A stretch of DNA of 64,000 nucleotides, from contig OZ242170.1 in the NCBI GenBank assembly GCA_965205545.1, forward strand, positions 2,046,001 through 2,110,000, read 5' to 3'. Within the stretch, counting starts at the first letter, position 1; the number at the start of each line of letters is the position of its first letter. A program made the position numbers and the translations under genes. The notes under the pieces are model-generated. The model was given only the letters and a program-made list of their open reading frames with translations, was not told where the DNA came from and ran no database searches. The stretch is from Bin55 sp965205545 (GTDB taxonomy: Bacteria > Pseudomonadota > Gammaproteobacteria > Pseudomonadales > Azotimanducaceae). Positions 1 through 9,269 of this stretch are shown here, one piece after another.

Positions 1-780
1 GATCTCTTCGCCGGAGCACTAATCCCTGGGTTGTTGCTAGTAGCGCTCTATGGCGCTTACGTGCTAATTCGAGCCTGGCTTCAACCCGAGTTCGCCCCAC
101 CGTCCAAGGACGAAGAAAAGCTTGAAGTCCGCAAGCTCCTTGCAAGTCTGGTACCACCAATAGTGTTGATCGTCGCCGTGCTGGGAACAATCCTCGCCGG
201 TGTCGCAACTCCTACCGAAGCTTCAGCGGTGGGAGCCCTCGGCGCTCTGGCAATGTCGGTCGTCTATGGCGCACTAAACTTGAAGATCTTGAACGAGATC
301 GTGCTGTCTACCATCAAGACGACGGCAATGGTTTTCTTCATTCTCATCGGGGCTTCGATCTTCTCGCTTGTGTTCCGAGGCTATGGTGGAGACGACCTGG
401 TTCACGCATTCTTCACCAGCCTTCCCGGCGGAGCGGCCTCGGCTATGGCCATTGTCATGATCACAATCTTCCTGCTGGGGTTTGTTCTTGACTTCATAGA
501 AATCACTTATGTGGTGTTGCCTATTGTCGGGCCCATTCTGTTAGCTATGGGCATTGATCCAGTTTGGCTTGGAGTGATGGTGGCAGTGAATCTGCAGACT
601 TCGTTTCTCACGCCGCCGTTTGGATTTGCCCTGTTCTATCTGCGGGGTGTGGCGCCACCGGAGGTACAGACTATTGATATGTATCGCGGAGTCGTGCCCT
701 TCATTGGATTGCAGGTGCTGCTCTTGCTTGTGTTGGTCGCCTTCCCCCAATTGGCGACGTGGTTGCCGTCGGCTCTCTGA
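1..780 (+). CDS. TRAP transporter large permease (DctM family), 3' part
   Basis: The reading frame is open from the first base, so the gene starts upstream of the window; 259 C-terminal residues are present. They form repeated hydrophobic segments typical of the 12-helix DctM/TakM subunit, which moves organic acids across the inner membrane using an ion gradient. A Gly/Ala-rich stretch near residues 60-75 (GVATPTEASAVGALGA) and the TSFLTPPFGFALFY segment near residues 200-214 match conserved parts of this family. The small permease DctQ would be expected just upstream, outside the window. The gene converges on the solute-binding protein gene at 827-1933, so this TRAP system is split over two strands. 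The family is clear; the substrate is not read directly. Confidence 0.9.
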   Translation, partial: DLFAGALIPGLLLVALYGAYVLIRAWLQPEFAPPSKDEEKLEVRKLLASLVPPIVLIVAVLGTILAGVATPTEASAVGALGALAMSVVYGALNLKILNEIVLSTIKTTAMVFFILIGASIFSLVFRGYGGDDLVHAFFTSLPGGAASAMAIVMITIFLLGFVLDFIEITYVVLPIVGPILLAMGIDPVWLGVMVAVNLQTSFLTPPFGFALFYLRGVAPPEVQTIDMYRGVVPFIGLQVLLLLVLVAFPQLATWLPSAL

Positions 781-826
781 CGCGCTCGATTCACTACGTC
801 GTCAAGAGAGGTTTTAGGGAAAACGA

Positions 827-1933
827 CTATTCGTTTGACTCGTACCGAGCCTTGTAGTAGGCATACTCCGAGATCTCACTCCAAGCTTGAACTTCCTCTT
901 GAAAGCTCTTGTAAGACTCAAACACGCGTTGCGCCTCTGGACTTTCGGCTGCCACTTCGGCAAGCACCTCTTCGGTAAGTTCTCGCAGCTTGTCTATCAC
1001 ATCGTCGGGAAGTCTTCGAAGCTCCACATCATTGGATTCCAGCAAGGCCTTGAGAGCAATGAAGTTCTGCGCCATGAATTCATCCAACATGTCCTGATTG
1101 ATTGCCCGAGCTGCCACTTCGACAATGCGCTGCAAGTCGGGGGAAAGCGAGTCGAAGGCATCCTTGTTGACGATTAGCTCGATCGTGGCGCTCGGTTCGT
1201 GCCAACCGGGGTAGTAGTAGTACTTGGCAACTTCATGCAGACCCAAGGTGCGATCATTTAGAGGTCCAACCCATTCCGTTGCGTCAATGACTCCCGTCTG
1301 AAGCGAAGTGAAAATCTCCCCACCAGGCAAGTAGACAGCTGCGGCGCCCGCTCTCCGCATTACTTCCGCACCAATTCCGGGAATTCGCATTTTCAGTCCT
1401 TTGAGATCGTCAAGCGAGTTGATTTCCTTGTTGAACCAACCGGCCATCTGCACGCCGCTGTTCCCAGCCGCCATAGGGATCAGATTGAACGGCTCGTAGA
1501 GTTCCTGCCACAACTCTAATCCGCCCCCAAAATGCAGCCATGCATTCATCTCCTGCGCCGTCATTCCAAACGGCAAAGTGGTGAAAGCAACAGCAGCCGG
1601 CACCTTGCCAACCCAATAGTAGGCAGCTCCGTGCCCCATTTCGGCAGTACCGAGGGAAACTGCATCGAATACCTCCGTGGCTCCAGCAAGTTCGCCTGCG
1701 CCGTAGACTTTGATTTTCAGTCGCCCATTTGACATTTCGTCCACGAGCACGGCGAGGCGTTCGGGCGCCGTGCCGATGGCGGGCAGATTCTTCGGCCAAG
1801 TAGTAATGAGCTTCCAATCGAACGATTGCAGGGTGGACGGTTCGTTGGCTACGACGTTACCGGAATCGGACTGTCTTGCGCACCCAACGAGCGTCATGCA
1901 CGTTAGCAATGTCGCAATGATGGAGTATTTCAT
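827..1933 (-). CDS. TRAP transporter solute-binding lipoprotein, TakP-like DctP family
   Basis: The protein has 368 residues. The chosen ATG at 1933 gives a lipoprotein signal (MKYSIIATLL, lipobox LVGC), has a GGGAG ribosome site upstream and overlaps the uvrD stop as ATGA. A longer frame from 1978 would place 15 polar residues before the signal. The body is a periplasmic DctP fold that captures a ligand for the TRAP permease. The segment TEWVGPLNDRTLG followed by KYYYYPGWHEPS resembles TakP-type proteins, which bind 2-oxo acids, so a keto or hydroxy acid ligand is inferred. The lipobox implies membrane anchoring, whereas many DctP proteins are free in the periplasm. The partner permease is probably the convergent gene at 1-780. 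Confidence 0.88.
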   Translation of the reverse strand: MKYSIIATLLTCMTLVGCARQSDSGNVVANEPSTLQSFDWKLITTWPKNLPAIGTAPERLAVLVDEMSNGRLKIKVYGAGELAGATEVFDAVSLGTAEMGHGAAYYWVGKVPAAVAFTTLPFGMTAQEMNAWLHFGGGLELWQELYEPFNLIPMAAGNSGVQMAGWFNKEINSLDDLKGLKMRIPGIGAEVMRRAGAAAVYLPGGEIFTSLQTGVIDATEWVGPLNDRTLGLHEVAKYYYYPGWHEPSATIELIVNKDAFDSLSPDLQRIVEVAARAINQDMLDEFMAQNFIALKALLESNDVELRRLPDDVIDKLRELTEEVLAEVAAESPEAQRVFESYKSFQEEVQAWSEISEYAYYKARYESNE

Positions 1934-4233
1934 GATTGAGCTCCCATTCGCAAGTGCGGCGTGTTTGCCATGAACCACTTGCTTCCCACCTCCCTGAATT
2001 CAATTTGCAGCTGAAGGCCGCTGCCCCCGCCCCGAGTATCCACAATGGTACCCGTGCCGAACTTGCTGTGCTCAACTTCCATTCCCAACCCCCATGGACC
2101 GGCTTCGCTCGGAGTCGACCTCAATGAAGGCTTGTTGGCTCTCGTTGGTGCCTTCGACGGCAACGTATGACTCGATCTCCCAAAGACGCCGCCCGCACTG
2201 AGGGACGTGGGTCGGTCATGCAGAAATCGACGAACAAAAGTCGTACCTTCCTTTGGCAGCTCCGTGAGAAAACGCGAAGGCAAGCGTTTTTCTCTTTGCA
2301 CTCCAAATCGCGCTCGCGAAGAGGAATGAGTAAGGTACAGCTGCTGCATCGAACGAGTAATGCCAACATAGGCCAATCTGCGCTCCTCCTCTTCGGCATT
2401 TTTGTCGTTGAACGCGGAAACGTGCGGAAAGAGGTCCTCCTCAAGTCCAACGATGAACACTACCGGAAACTCCAGACCCTTGGCAGAGTGGAGAGTCATC
2501 ATGTTTACGGCTTCCTGATCGGAGGACTGGTACTCTCCAGCGTCCAGCATTGCCTGATCCAAAAAGTCTTGGAGCTTCTGTTCATCGGTCTTGACCGTCG
2601 CATTGCCACCCCTGTCGAGCGGAAGAACGGTCGGACCTTGAAACTGTGCACATGCGTTGACCAATTCGTCGAGATTTTCTTGGCGGGCACGACCTGATTC
2701 TCCTTTTTCCCTGCCGTGGTGGTCCCAAAGACCTGAATCCTTTATGGCGATTCTTGCCACTTCCTCCAAAGACCGTTCATGAGAAGCCTTCGACATGCTT
2801 TTCACAAGATCCACAAATGATTGAAGAGAATTCTTCGCCCGGCCACTCAAGGTTTCAGCGGACAATTCCTCCTGTACGGCCTGCCAAAGAGTCGAATCAT
2901 TCCTCTCGGCAGATTCTCTGACCAATTCCATAGTCTTTGCGCCAATGCCACGAGCCGGAGTATTCACGACTCGCTCCACTGCTACATCCGAATGAGGGTC
3001 GTGAATGAGCTTCATGTAAGCCAGTGCATTGCGAATCTCAGTTCGCTCGTAGAAGCGCGGTCCGCCATAGATGCGGTAGGGAAGGGATTTCTCGCTAAAG
3101 ATCTGCTCCAATACGCGAGATTGAGCATTGTTTCGGTAGAGAATGGCGATTTCATTGGGACTGAAAGCTTGTTCGTCTAGCCAATCTTGGCACTTTTCAG
3201 CGACATAGTTCGCTTCCTCGAATTCGGTATGGGCATTGAAAATTCGAATGGGTTCGCCCGCTCCAGCCTGAGTCCACAAGGTCTTCTCAAGTCTTGAAGG
3301 ATTGTTCTTTATGAGAGTGTTGGCAGCGTTCAAGATTGTCTGGGTCGACCGGTAGTTCTGTTCCAACCTCAGAACTTGCACATTGTCGTAGTGCTTCTGA
3401 AATCCCCAGATATTTGAAACCTGTGCTCCACGCCAACCGTAGATCGATTGGTCGTCATCGCCAACTGCCATGACAAAATTTTCGTCTCCTGCCAGCATCT
3501 TGACCCAGGCGAACTGAATGCTGTTAGTGTCTTGAAATTCGTCCACCAATATGTGTCGAAACCTACGACGGTAGCGTGACAGCAGATTCGAGTCCTCCAG
3601 CCACAACTCGTGCGACCTCAGCAACAGTTCCGCAAAGTCCACAAGTCCGTTCTCCTGCGTCAATCCTTCGTATCGCTGATAGAGCTCCAAGAACGTTTGC
3701 TGCCTTGGTGAGTTGTCGTCGACAACGATGTGGTGTGATCGTTTACCTTCGTCTTTCCACTTGTTTATGGCATGCGCAACGTCTCTAGCCGAGAAATCTC
3801 CTTCATCCAGATTGGCTTCCTTCACGATTCTCTTGACAAGACGAACTTGGTCTGGCGAATCGATCACCTCGAACGACTGCGGTAGGCCTGCCTCCCTCCA
3901 GTGTATGCGCAGCAAGCGATTGGCTAGCCCATGAAACGTTCCAATCCACATCGACCGTATGGGAAAGTCCAGCAGCTTTTCCGTGCGGTTTCGCATCTCA
4001 GTTGACGCTTTGTTCGTGAAGGTGACAGCGAGCACCTCGAATGGCGATACGCCGCAACGCTCTACAAGCCATGCAATGCGATGCACCAGCACACGAGTCT
4101 TGCCGGACCCGGCTCCTGCCAACACTAGCATGTTAGACGGAGGCGCGCTTACCGCCTCAAGTTGGGCATCGTTCAAATGCTGGAGTATGGGTTCCGACGA
4201 TGCGTTGGATTGCTCGGTTGTATGCAGCGTCAA
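1930..4233 (-). CDS. uvrD: DNA helicase II (UvrD)
   Basis: This is a 767-residue SF1A helicase (E. coli UvrD has 720) that unwinds DNA 3' to 5' in nucleotide excision and mismatch repair. Visible motifs are the Walker A AGAGSGKT (residues 39-46), TFTNKA (71-76), GTFHGLANRLLR (98-109), Walker B DEFQD (231-235), GDDDQSIYGWRGA, LEQNYRST, MTLHSAKGLEFP and RRLAYVGITR. The C-terminal WGLGMEVEHSKFGTGTIV to KWFMAN segment is the UvrD-type tail that Rep lacks, which settles UvrD over Rep. About 50 extra residues lie before that tail. It starts with ATG at 4233. The stop overlaps the TRAP lipoprotein start by 4 bp, so the two are probably co-translated. Confidence 0.97.
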   Translation of the reverse strand: MTLHTTEQSNASSEPILQHLNDAQLEAVSAPPSNMLVLAGAGSGKTRVLVHRIAWLVERCGVSPFEVLAVTFTNKASTEMRNRTEKLLDFPIRSMWIGTFHGLANRLLRIHWREAGLPQSFEVIDSPDQVRLVKRIVKEANLDEGDFSARDVAHAINKWKDEGKRSHHIVVDDNSPRQQTFLELYQRYEGLTQENGLVDFAELLLRSHELWLEDSNLLSRYRRRFRHILVDEFQDTNSIQFAWVKMLAGDENFVMAVGDDDQSIYGWRGAQVSNIWGFQKHYDNVQVLRLEQNYRSTQTILNAANTLIKNNPSRLEKTLWTQAGAGEPIRIFNAHTEFEEANYVAEKCQDWLDEQAFSPNEIAILYRNNAQSRVLEQIFSEKSLPYRIYGGPRFYERTEIRNALAYMKLIHDPHSDVAVERVVNTPARGIGAKTMELVRESAERNDSTLWQAVQEELSAETLSGRAKNSLQSFVDLVKSMSKASHERSLEEVARIAIKDSGLWDHHGREKGESGRARQENLDELVNACAQFQGPTVLPLDRGGNATVKTDEQKLQDFLDQAMLDAGEYQSSDQEAVNMMTLHSAKGLEFPVVFIVGLEEDLFPHVSAFNDKNAEEEERRLAYVGITRSMQQLYLTHSSSRARFGVQREKRLPSRFLTELPKEGTTFVRRFLHDRPTSLSAGGVFGRSSHTLPSKAPTRANKPSLRSTPSEAGPWGLGMEVEHSKFGTGTIVDTRGGGSGLQLQIEFREVGSKWFMANTPHLRMGAQS

Positions 4234-4520
4234 TGGGCTATGTATCGAGAGGAGTTGTTAAGCGATTACTTAGTGAATCCGATAGTTTAACAAATGGGTA
4301 TAAAGGCTGTTTTTTGCCGTCTAAATCCCCTCTGGGAACAAACAAAAAGGCAAACTATGAGGTTCTGCACCAATCGTTTCAAAGGGTTACTTTCGCGACA
4401 TCGATAGCGCTTCGCATGCAAAATAAATGTTAAGTTTGATTGACTGCGAAGACTGTCAAACCATTTGCCGAATCATTCTTGAGCCTATCCAAAAAACTAT
4501 TGCGAGCAGTGAGGATGCCC
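4234..4520. other. Divergent intergenic region between uvrD and a secreted-protein gene
   Basis: These 287 bp separate two divergent genes and should hold both promoters. The sequence is locally AT-rich (roughly 4250-4330). I looked for a LexA-type CTGT-N8-ACAG box, which controls uvrD in E. coli, and saw none. No coding frame with a plausible product is visible. Confidence 0.5.
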
Positions 4521-5741
4521 ATGAAAATTGCCTTGGCCCATGCAATTGTGGCCTTAGTTTTCGGGTCAACACTCGCAGAAGAGCCCGAATCTGTCCTGTT
4601 CAACGAGAGTTCCGAACACCCGCTGGACCGAGTATTAGAACAATGCACTGACCTCAATTCAATTGAACGTATTGTCGACGGTCTCGATGATCGTTGTCTT
4701 TCGGCCATGGACGAATACTTCCTACCGCGAAACTCGTGGAGGCATTCGAATGTAGTCTACTTTGGCTTCGCAGGACGGCGGGAATTTCACAGTTCGATCT
4801 TTAGCCGTCACCTACCGGTGTCGTGGAGAGGGAGAAGCGCGAGATTGGTTCAAGGTGCTCCCCGCTGGCAAGACATTTTCGATGGCGATGAGACATCGCG
4901 AGCCGATATGGTCCTAGGTGTTTTTGAAGACCAAGTCTGTGCGGAACTGGCTTTCCACACTGGTCCGCTACGCATTGATCTCCGCGAACGGTGCCGAGCA
5001 AGAGAACTATTCAAGTACGCCGCTTACCTAGACGCATGCAGGACCGCGAACGAAAGATTCAGCCTTCTCAATAGTTCTGCTACCCAGGAGCGTCTCATCG
5101 AAGCGAAGCTGGAAGCAGCTTGGCTGTCTAACAAGTGTGGGACACCGCAAGTTGTTGCCGTGGACAGTGATCTTCGGCCAATTTCCGCTCAGGACAGTTC
5201 TGTTGGCGCAGCATTGTCGGATGAAAATGTAGAAGCTGAGAGAACCGGTTACGAGGCTGCCCTTAGCATTGCGGCAAATGTTGGAGACATGTGGGCAATA
5301 TACAGCAGAAGAATAGCTTTCAATCAAGATAATTCTGCTTACCTGCAATCTCTATTCGAATTGAATCCTGCACTGGTGCACCGAATGCTGGCTTGGTCGG
5401 CAACCGACATCCTTGAAGAGGTTTGGCACGCTGCTCAAGCGTACGAATTCGACCGGCAGGCGCGGGGGAGTTGGTACCCTGGTCTTAGAGAATTCATCGT
5501 GGACAACTTTCGAAGCATCAGACCCTCGGAAATCGATGATGTGCTCTCGTGCATTCCAGAGCAGGACATCATTCAAAACAACGACGTAATCCCTGAGAGC
5601 GCCCAGTTTCCTTGGCGAACTCAGGACGCGGAGACATCGACAAATGTTACGAGCGCATTGTCCGAATGCATTCAACAGGCGCGGCAAGAGCGCATGGAAC
5701 GGGAGGAAATCGAGAGAAAGCAGAAGGGATTTATACGGTAA
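4521..5741 (+). CDS. Secreted protein of unknown function
   Basis: The protein has 406 residues. ATG at 4521 is chosen because a GAGG ribosome site sits 6 nt upstream and translation then begins with a Sec signal peptide (MKIALAHAIVALVFGSTLAE, cleavage likely after residue 20). Starts further upstream would add a polar tail before the signal. The mature protein is acidic, carries several scattered cysteines and ends in a highly charged, probably helical segment rich in Arg, Glu and Gln (about residues 385-406). I recognise no domain. It stands alone, convergent with glmS and divergent from uvrD. A periplasmic location is inferred from the signal only. Confidence 0.7.
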   Translation: MKIALAHAIVALVFGSTLAEEPESVLFNESSEHPLDRVLEQCTDLNSIERIVDGLDDRCLSAMDEYFLPRNSWRHSNVVYFGFAGRREFHSSIFSRHLPVSWRGRSARLVQGAPRWQDIFDGDETSRADMVLGVFEDQVCAELAFHTGPLRIDLRERCRARELFKYAAYLDACRTANERFSLLNSSATQERLIEAKLEAAWLSNKCGTPQVVAVDSDLRPISAQDSSVGAALSDENVEAERTGYEAALSIAANVGDMWAIYSRRIAFNQDNSAYLQSLFELNPALVHRMLAWSATDILEEVWHAAQAYEFDRQARGSWYPGLREFIVDNFRSIRPSEIDDVLSCIPEQDIIQNNDVIPESAQFPWRTQDAETSTNVTSALSECIQQARQERMEREEIERKQKGFIR

Positions 5742-5863
5742 TACCCTCGTTGTTAGCCCAATCTCACGTGCAGTCTGATGGTTCCCTAACGACTAACGTG
5801 AGCGATATTGATGTACGACAGGTCTCATTCTGCGCGCGTCGAAGGCGCAAAACCCAATAGCTA

Positions 5864-7699
5864 CTATTCGACGGTCACGGACTTCGCGATGTTCCTCGGC
5901 TGGTCTATGTCCGTCCCGCGAAGCGTCGCTACGTGATACGCCAACAATTGAAGCGGAATTGTGAACACAATGGGTGACAGCGCCCGATGCACCTTGGGCA
6001 CTTCGATTACTACTACATCGTTTTGATGATCGAAATCGGCGGCTTCGTCGGTAAACACATACAGGCGCCCGCCCCGCGCACGCACTTCCTGAAGATTCAG
6101 TTGCACTTTCCTTAGAAGCTCGTTGTTGGGCGCCACTGCAACGACCGGCATGTCGGCGTCCACAAGCGCCAATGGGCCATGCTTGAGCTCCCCCGCAGGG
6201 TAGCCTTCCGCATGCATATAGGAAATCTCCTTGAGCTTCAAGGCTCCTTCCAAGGCAACGGGGTAGTGCACTCCCCGTCCCAAAAACAACGCGTGCTGGG
6301 TAAGCAAAAACTCTTCCGCCAATTGTCTGATTCGATCATCAAGCAGCAACGCGCGCTCCACTGCCTCATCGAGGCTATGAAGAGCCCTCACGATCTCGTG
6401 CTCTCGTTCCGGAGGAAACCCGCGCCGTCTAGCCAAGAGTAGTGCAACCAAAAGCAGATCCACGAGCATTGTGGTGAACGACTTCGTCGACGCTACGCTC
6501 ACTTCAACCCCTGCCCGCATGGCTATGGCTGTAGCGGATTCACGCATGAGAGTGCTGGTCGGAACGTTTCCGATGTTCATGGTGTGCATGTAGTTGCGCT
6601 GTTCAGCCAAACGCAGGGCTGCGATAGTGTCTGCCGACTCTCCTGATTGCGACAGTGACAGAAACAGACTGCCGTCTAGCACCGCCGCGTTCCGGTAGCG
6701 AAATTCCGACGCAATTTCCGCACTGCACGGAATCTGTGCCATGTCCTCTATCCAATACTTGGCTACATACGCCGCGTAGTAGCTAGTTCCGCATCCCACA
6801 ATCGACATCGCTGAGGTTTTGTCGAAGATCTTGGACACGCATCGACCTAGTCCAGGTTCGCTTACGTGTTGGTCTGTTATGCGCCCTTCAAGCGTGCTGC
6901 GAATTGCCTGCGGTTGATCGTGGATCTCCTTTTCCAAGTAGTGGCGGTAGTTTCCCTTGTCTACACTCTCTCCCTGGTCTGAAACACGAACCGAATCTCG
7001 CTGGACGGGTTGTCCCTGCTCGTCGAAAATCTGCAGGGACTCCGAACTCATGACGGCAATATCCCCTTCGTTTAGAAAGATGAACTGATTCGTGACCGAT
7101 CTGAGTGCAAGTACATCCGATGCAATGAAATGCTCGCCTGGTCCCAATCCAACAACCAAAGGACATCCCTTACGTACCGCAATGATCGTTCCAGGTTCGG
7201 TGCTGCACATCAATCCCAGCGCAAAAGCTCCTTCAAGTCGTGCAACAGTCTGTTGAACAGCTTCCAGAAACGTAGAACCGGACTCAATGCCAACGTCCAC
7301 AAGTTGAGCCACGACTTCAGAATCAGTTTGTGATTCAAGCTTTCTGCCTGAGTCCTCCAATTCATTACGCAAGGGAACGAAGTTTTCGATGGTGCCGTTG
7401 TGTACAAGAGCGACTCGTCCATTGGCGATGTGAGGATGAGCGTTGCGTTCGCTCGGAGCTCCATGCGTAGCCCAGCGTGTGTGAGCCAGACCAGTTGTTC
7501 CCCTTATGGGTTGCTCAGAGAGCGCTACAACAAGGTCGCGGACCTTTCCAGATACCCGGATGCGCTTGAAATTCTTGCTTTCAAATTCCTGGGTTGCAAT
7601 GCCCGCCGAGTCGTAGCCCCGATACTCAAGTCGCAGCAGTCCCTCTATAAGAATGCCACTGACCTGCCGGCTGGCCGTTGCTCCCACGATCCCACACAT
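5864..7699 (-). CDS. glmS: Glutamine--fructose-6-phosphate aminotransferase (isomerizing)
   Basis: This 611-residue cytoplasmic enzyme makes glucosamine-6-phosphate from fructose-6-phosphate and glutamine, the first committed step to UDP-GlcNAc. The N-terminal glutaminase domain starts MCGIVG, with the catalytic Cys2 exposed after Met removal, and carries LEYRGYDSAGIA and HTRWATHG. Two SIS sugar-isomerase domains follow (about 290-600), with SIVGCGTSYYAA, LSQSGESADT and SVASTKSFT. The C-terminus DQPRNIAKSVTVE is the canonical end containing the catalytic lysine. It lies 3 bp after glmU and is almost certainly co-transcribed with it, as in E. coli. No glmS ribozyme would be expected here, because the gene has no leader of its own. 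Confidence 0.98.
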   Translation of the reverse strand: MCGIVGATASRQVSGILIEGLLRLEYRGYDSAGIATQEFESKNFKRIRVSGKVRDLVVALSEQPIRGTTGLAHTRWATHGAPSERNAHPHIANGRVALVHNGTIENFVPLRNELEDSGRKLESQTDSEVVAQLVDVGIESGSTFLEAVQQTVARLEGAFALGLMCSTEPGTIIAVRKGCPLVVGLGPGEHFIASDVLALRSVTNQFIFLNEGDIAVMSSESLQIFDEQGQPVQRDSVRVSDQGESVDKGNYRHYLEKEIHDQPQAIRSTLEGRITDQHVSEPGLGRCVSKIFDKTSAMSIVGCGTSYYAAYVAKYWIEDMAQIPCSAEIASEFRYRNAAVLDGSLFLSLSQSGESADTIAALRLAEQRNYMHTMNIGNVPTSTLMRESATAIAMRAGVEVSVASTKSFTTMLVDLLLVALLLARRRGFPPEREHEIVRALHSLDEAVERALLLDDRIRQLAEEFLLTQHALFLGRGVHYPVALEGALKLKEISYMHAEGYPAGELKHGPLALVDADMPVVAVAPNNELLRKVQLNLQEVRARGGRLYVFTDEAADFDHQNDVVVIEVPKVHRALSPIVFTIPLQLLAYHVATLRGTDIDQPRNIAKSVTVE

Positions 7700-7702
7700 G
7701 GA

Positions 7703-9070
7703 TCAGGCTTTTTTCCTTTTTCTTGGTGAAATCCAACGAGAAATAATTCTCTGCCGCGCCCGACCGACAGCCAAAACGTCTCCCGTCACATTGCTGGTAA
7801 TAGTGGATCCTGCGGCAAGAAAAGCACCTGACTCTATCTTCAGGGGAGCAACCATCGTGCAGTTCGTACCTATGAAGACATTGTCGCCAATAATCGTTCG
7901 ATGCTTCGATGCTCCGTCGAAGTTGCACGTGATGGCGCCCGCTCCGACGTTGACCTCCTGTCCAACGTCAGCATCGCCAACGTACGCCAAATGACCAGCT
8001 TTTGATCCGCGTCCAATTCTAGATGCTTTGACTTCTACGAAATTTCCGATTCGAACGTCATCTTCTAGGATTGAATCGGGACGGATACGCGCCAACGGTC
8101 CAATAATGCATCTATCGCCAATAGTTGCGGATTCCACGACGCAGTGCTCGTTCACTTGAACTCCATCACCAATCTTGACGTCGCGCAAGACGCAGCCTGG
8201 GCCAATTTGCACATCGTCACCCAACACGACATCGCCTTCAATGATCACGTTGATGTCGATGCAGCAGTCCATTCCTGTCTTCAGAGATCCTCTCAAGTCA
8301 AACCTTGTAGGATCTCTTAGGGTGACACCGCTAGCCATGAGCTCGTCCGCTCTCTGGAGTGCCATTATTCGTTCGCTTCGAGCCAACTGGACGCGATCGC
8401 TTATTGCAGCTACTTCGTTTGAATGAGAGGCAGGGACGGTATTGACACACACTCCTTCTCCCGCCGCAAGAGCCACAATGTCCGTCAAATGAAGCTCGTC
8501 CTGAGAATTCCGGGACTCTAACTTGCCCAGCAAGTCCTTTAATAGTTGTACGGGTGCTGCAACTACGCCTCCGTTTACTTCTGAATTGCAATTCTGACTG
8601 AGATTCGAATCGCAATCCTTGAAAACTCCGCAGACTCGATTCTGCTCATCTCTGGAAATACAGTCGTAGCCTGTTGGATTCTCTAGTTCGGTAGTGACCA
8701 TGACGAGCGATTGAGGGTCTTCCGCCAAGGTTCGCGCAAGTGTTTGTTCGGTGTACAGCGGTGTATCGCCGCGGATTACCAACACTCGCGAATCGGTCGC
8801 AATGTGAGGCAGAGCCTGCTGCACGGCATGCCCTGTTCCTCTAGGTTCCGTTTGATGCACCCAGCTGACGTCGTCACCAAGAAGCTTAGTGGCCCGGTCT
8901 TGCATATCGGGCAGAAGGACCACATGGACCCGTTCCGCCCCAATGTTACGCACTGTCTCGAGCACGTGAGCCAACATAGGTTTGCCAAGCACCTCATGGA
9001 AGACTTTTGGCGTACGCGAATGCATCCCATTGCCGTGGCTAGCTGCAAGAACGACAACTTCCAGCGGCAT
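7703..9070 (-). CDS. glmU: Bifunctional GlcNAc-1-P uridyltransferase / GlcN-1-P acetyltransferase, with altered signature
   Basis: The protein has 455 residues. The C-terminal left-handed beta-helix acetyltransferase (about 250-440) keeps its conserved His in KAGHLAYVGDA, the Tyr three residues later, Asn in VNVGAGAITCNFDG and Lys in ASKHRT. The N-terminal pyrophosphorylase keeps GDTPL, RGTGHA and VNGGV. Its hallmark L-A-A-G-x-G-T-R-M loop reads LAASHGNGM (residues 8-16), so the catalytic Arg (E. coli Arg18) is Gly. The Mg-binding Asn of VNNRLQL (E. coli Asn227) appears as Asp in ISDRVQL. I therefore infer intact acetylation and doubtful uridylylation. ATG at 9070 is preferred over an in-frame TTG at 9082. 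It sits upstream of glmS in one operon. Confidence 0.93.
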   Translation of the reverse strand: MPLEVVVLAASHGNGMHSRTPKVFHEVLGKPMLAHVLETVRNIGAERVHVVLLPDMQDRATKLLGDDVSWVHQTEPRGTGHAVQQALPHIATDSRVLVIRGDTPLYTEQTLARTLAEDPQSLVMVTTELENPTGYDCISRDEQNRVCGVFKDCDSNLSQNCNSEVNGGVVAAPVQLLKDLLGKLESRNSQDELHLTDIVALAAGEGVCVNTVPASHSNEVAAISDRVQLARSERIMALQRADELMASGVTLRDPTRFDLRGSLKTGMDCCIDINVIIEGDVVLGDDVQIGPGCVLRDVKIGDGVQVNEHCVVESATIGDRCIIGPLARIRPDSILEDDVRIGNFVEVKASRIGRGSKAGHLAYVGDADVGQEVNVGAGAITCNFDGASKHRTIIGDNVFIGTNCTMVAPLKIESGAFLAAGSTITSNVTGDVLAVGRARQRIISRWISPRKRKKA

Positions 9071-9099
9071 GAGCAAACCCAACTCCTCAACGTGTTGAC

Positions 9100-9105
9100 A
9101 TTATA
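9100..9105 (-). promoter_or_regulatory. Candidate glmU promoter -10 box
   Basis: A perfect TATAAT reads on the minus strand about 30 nt before the glmU ATG, giving a very short leader. No good -35 hexamer is seen at 16-18 bp. A perfect 10-bp palindrome GTCATATGAC (9111-9120) lies in the spacer position, where a repressor could block polymerase. Confidence 0.45.
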
Positions 9106-9269
9106 AATTCGTCATATGACCCTTGCTTTAGCACACCTCTTCACCAGTGTGCGGGCCAAACACCGCAACCATGGATCTAGCAGCTGCAATTGCCAAGAGG
9201 GGCACACTGAATGCCGAACTGGTATCCAACGCTAAAATCCCTTGTTCCGAATTCCAACTAGGATCTCCA

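Noticed and set aside
4234..4520. Search for a LexA box ahead of uvrD
   Set aside because: No CTGT-N8-ACAG element was found, so SOS control as in E. coli is not claimed.
7653..7735. Possible glmS ribozyme between glmU and glmS
   Set aside because: Only 3 bp separate the genes and no leader exists; the ribozyme is known mainly from Gram-positive bacteria.
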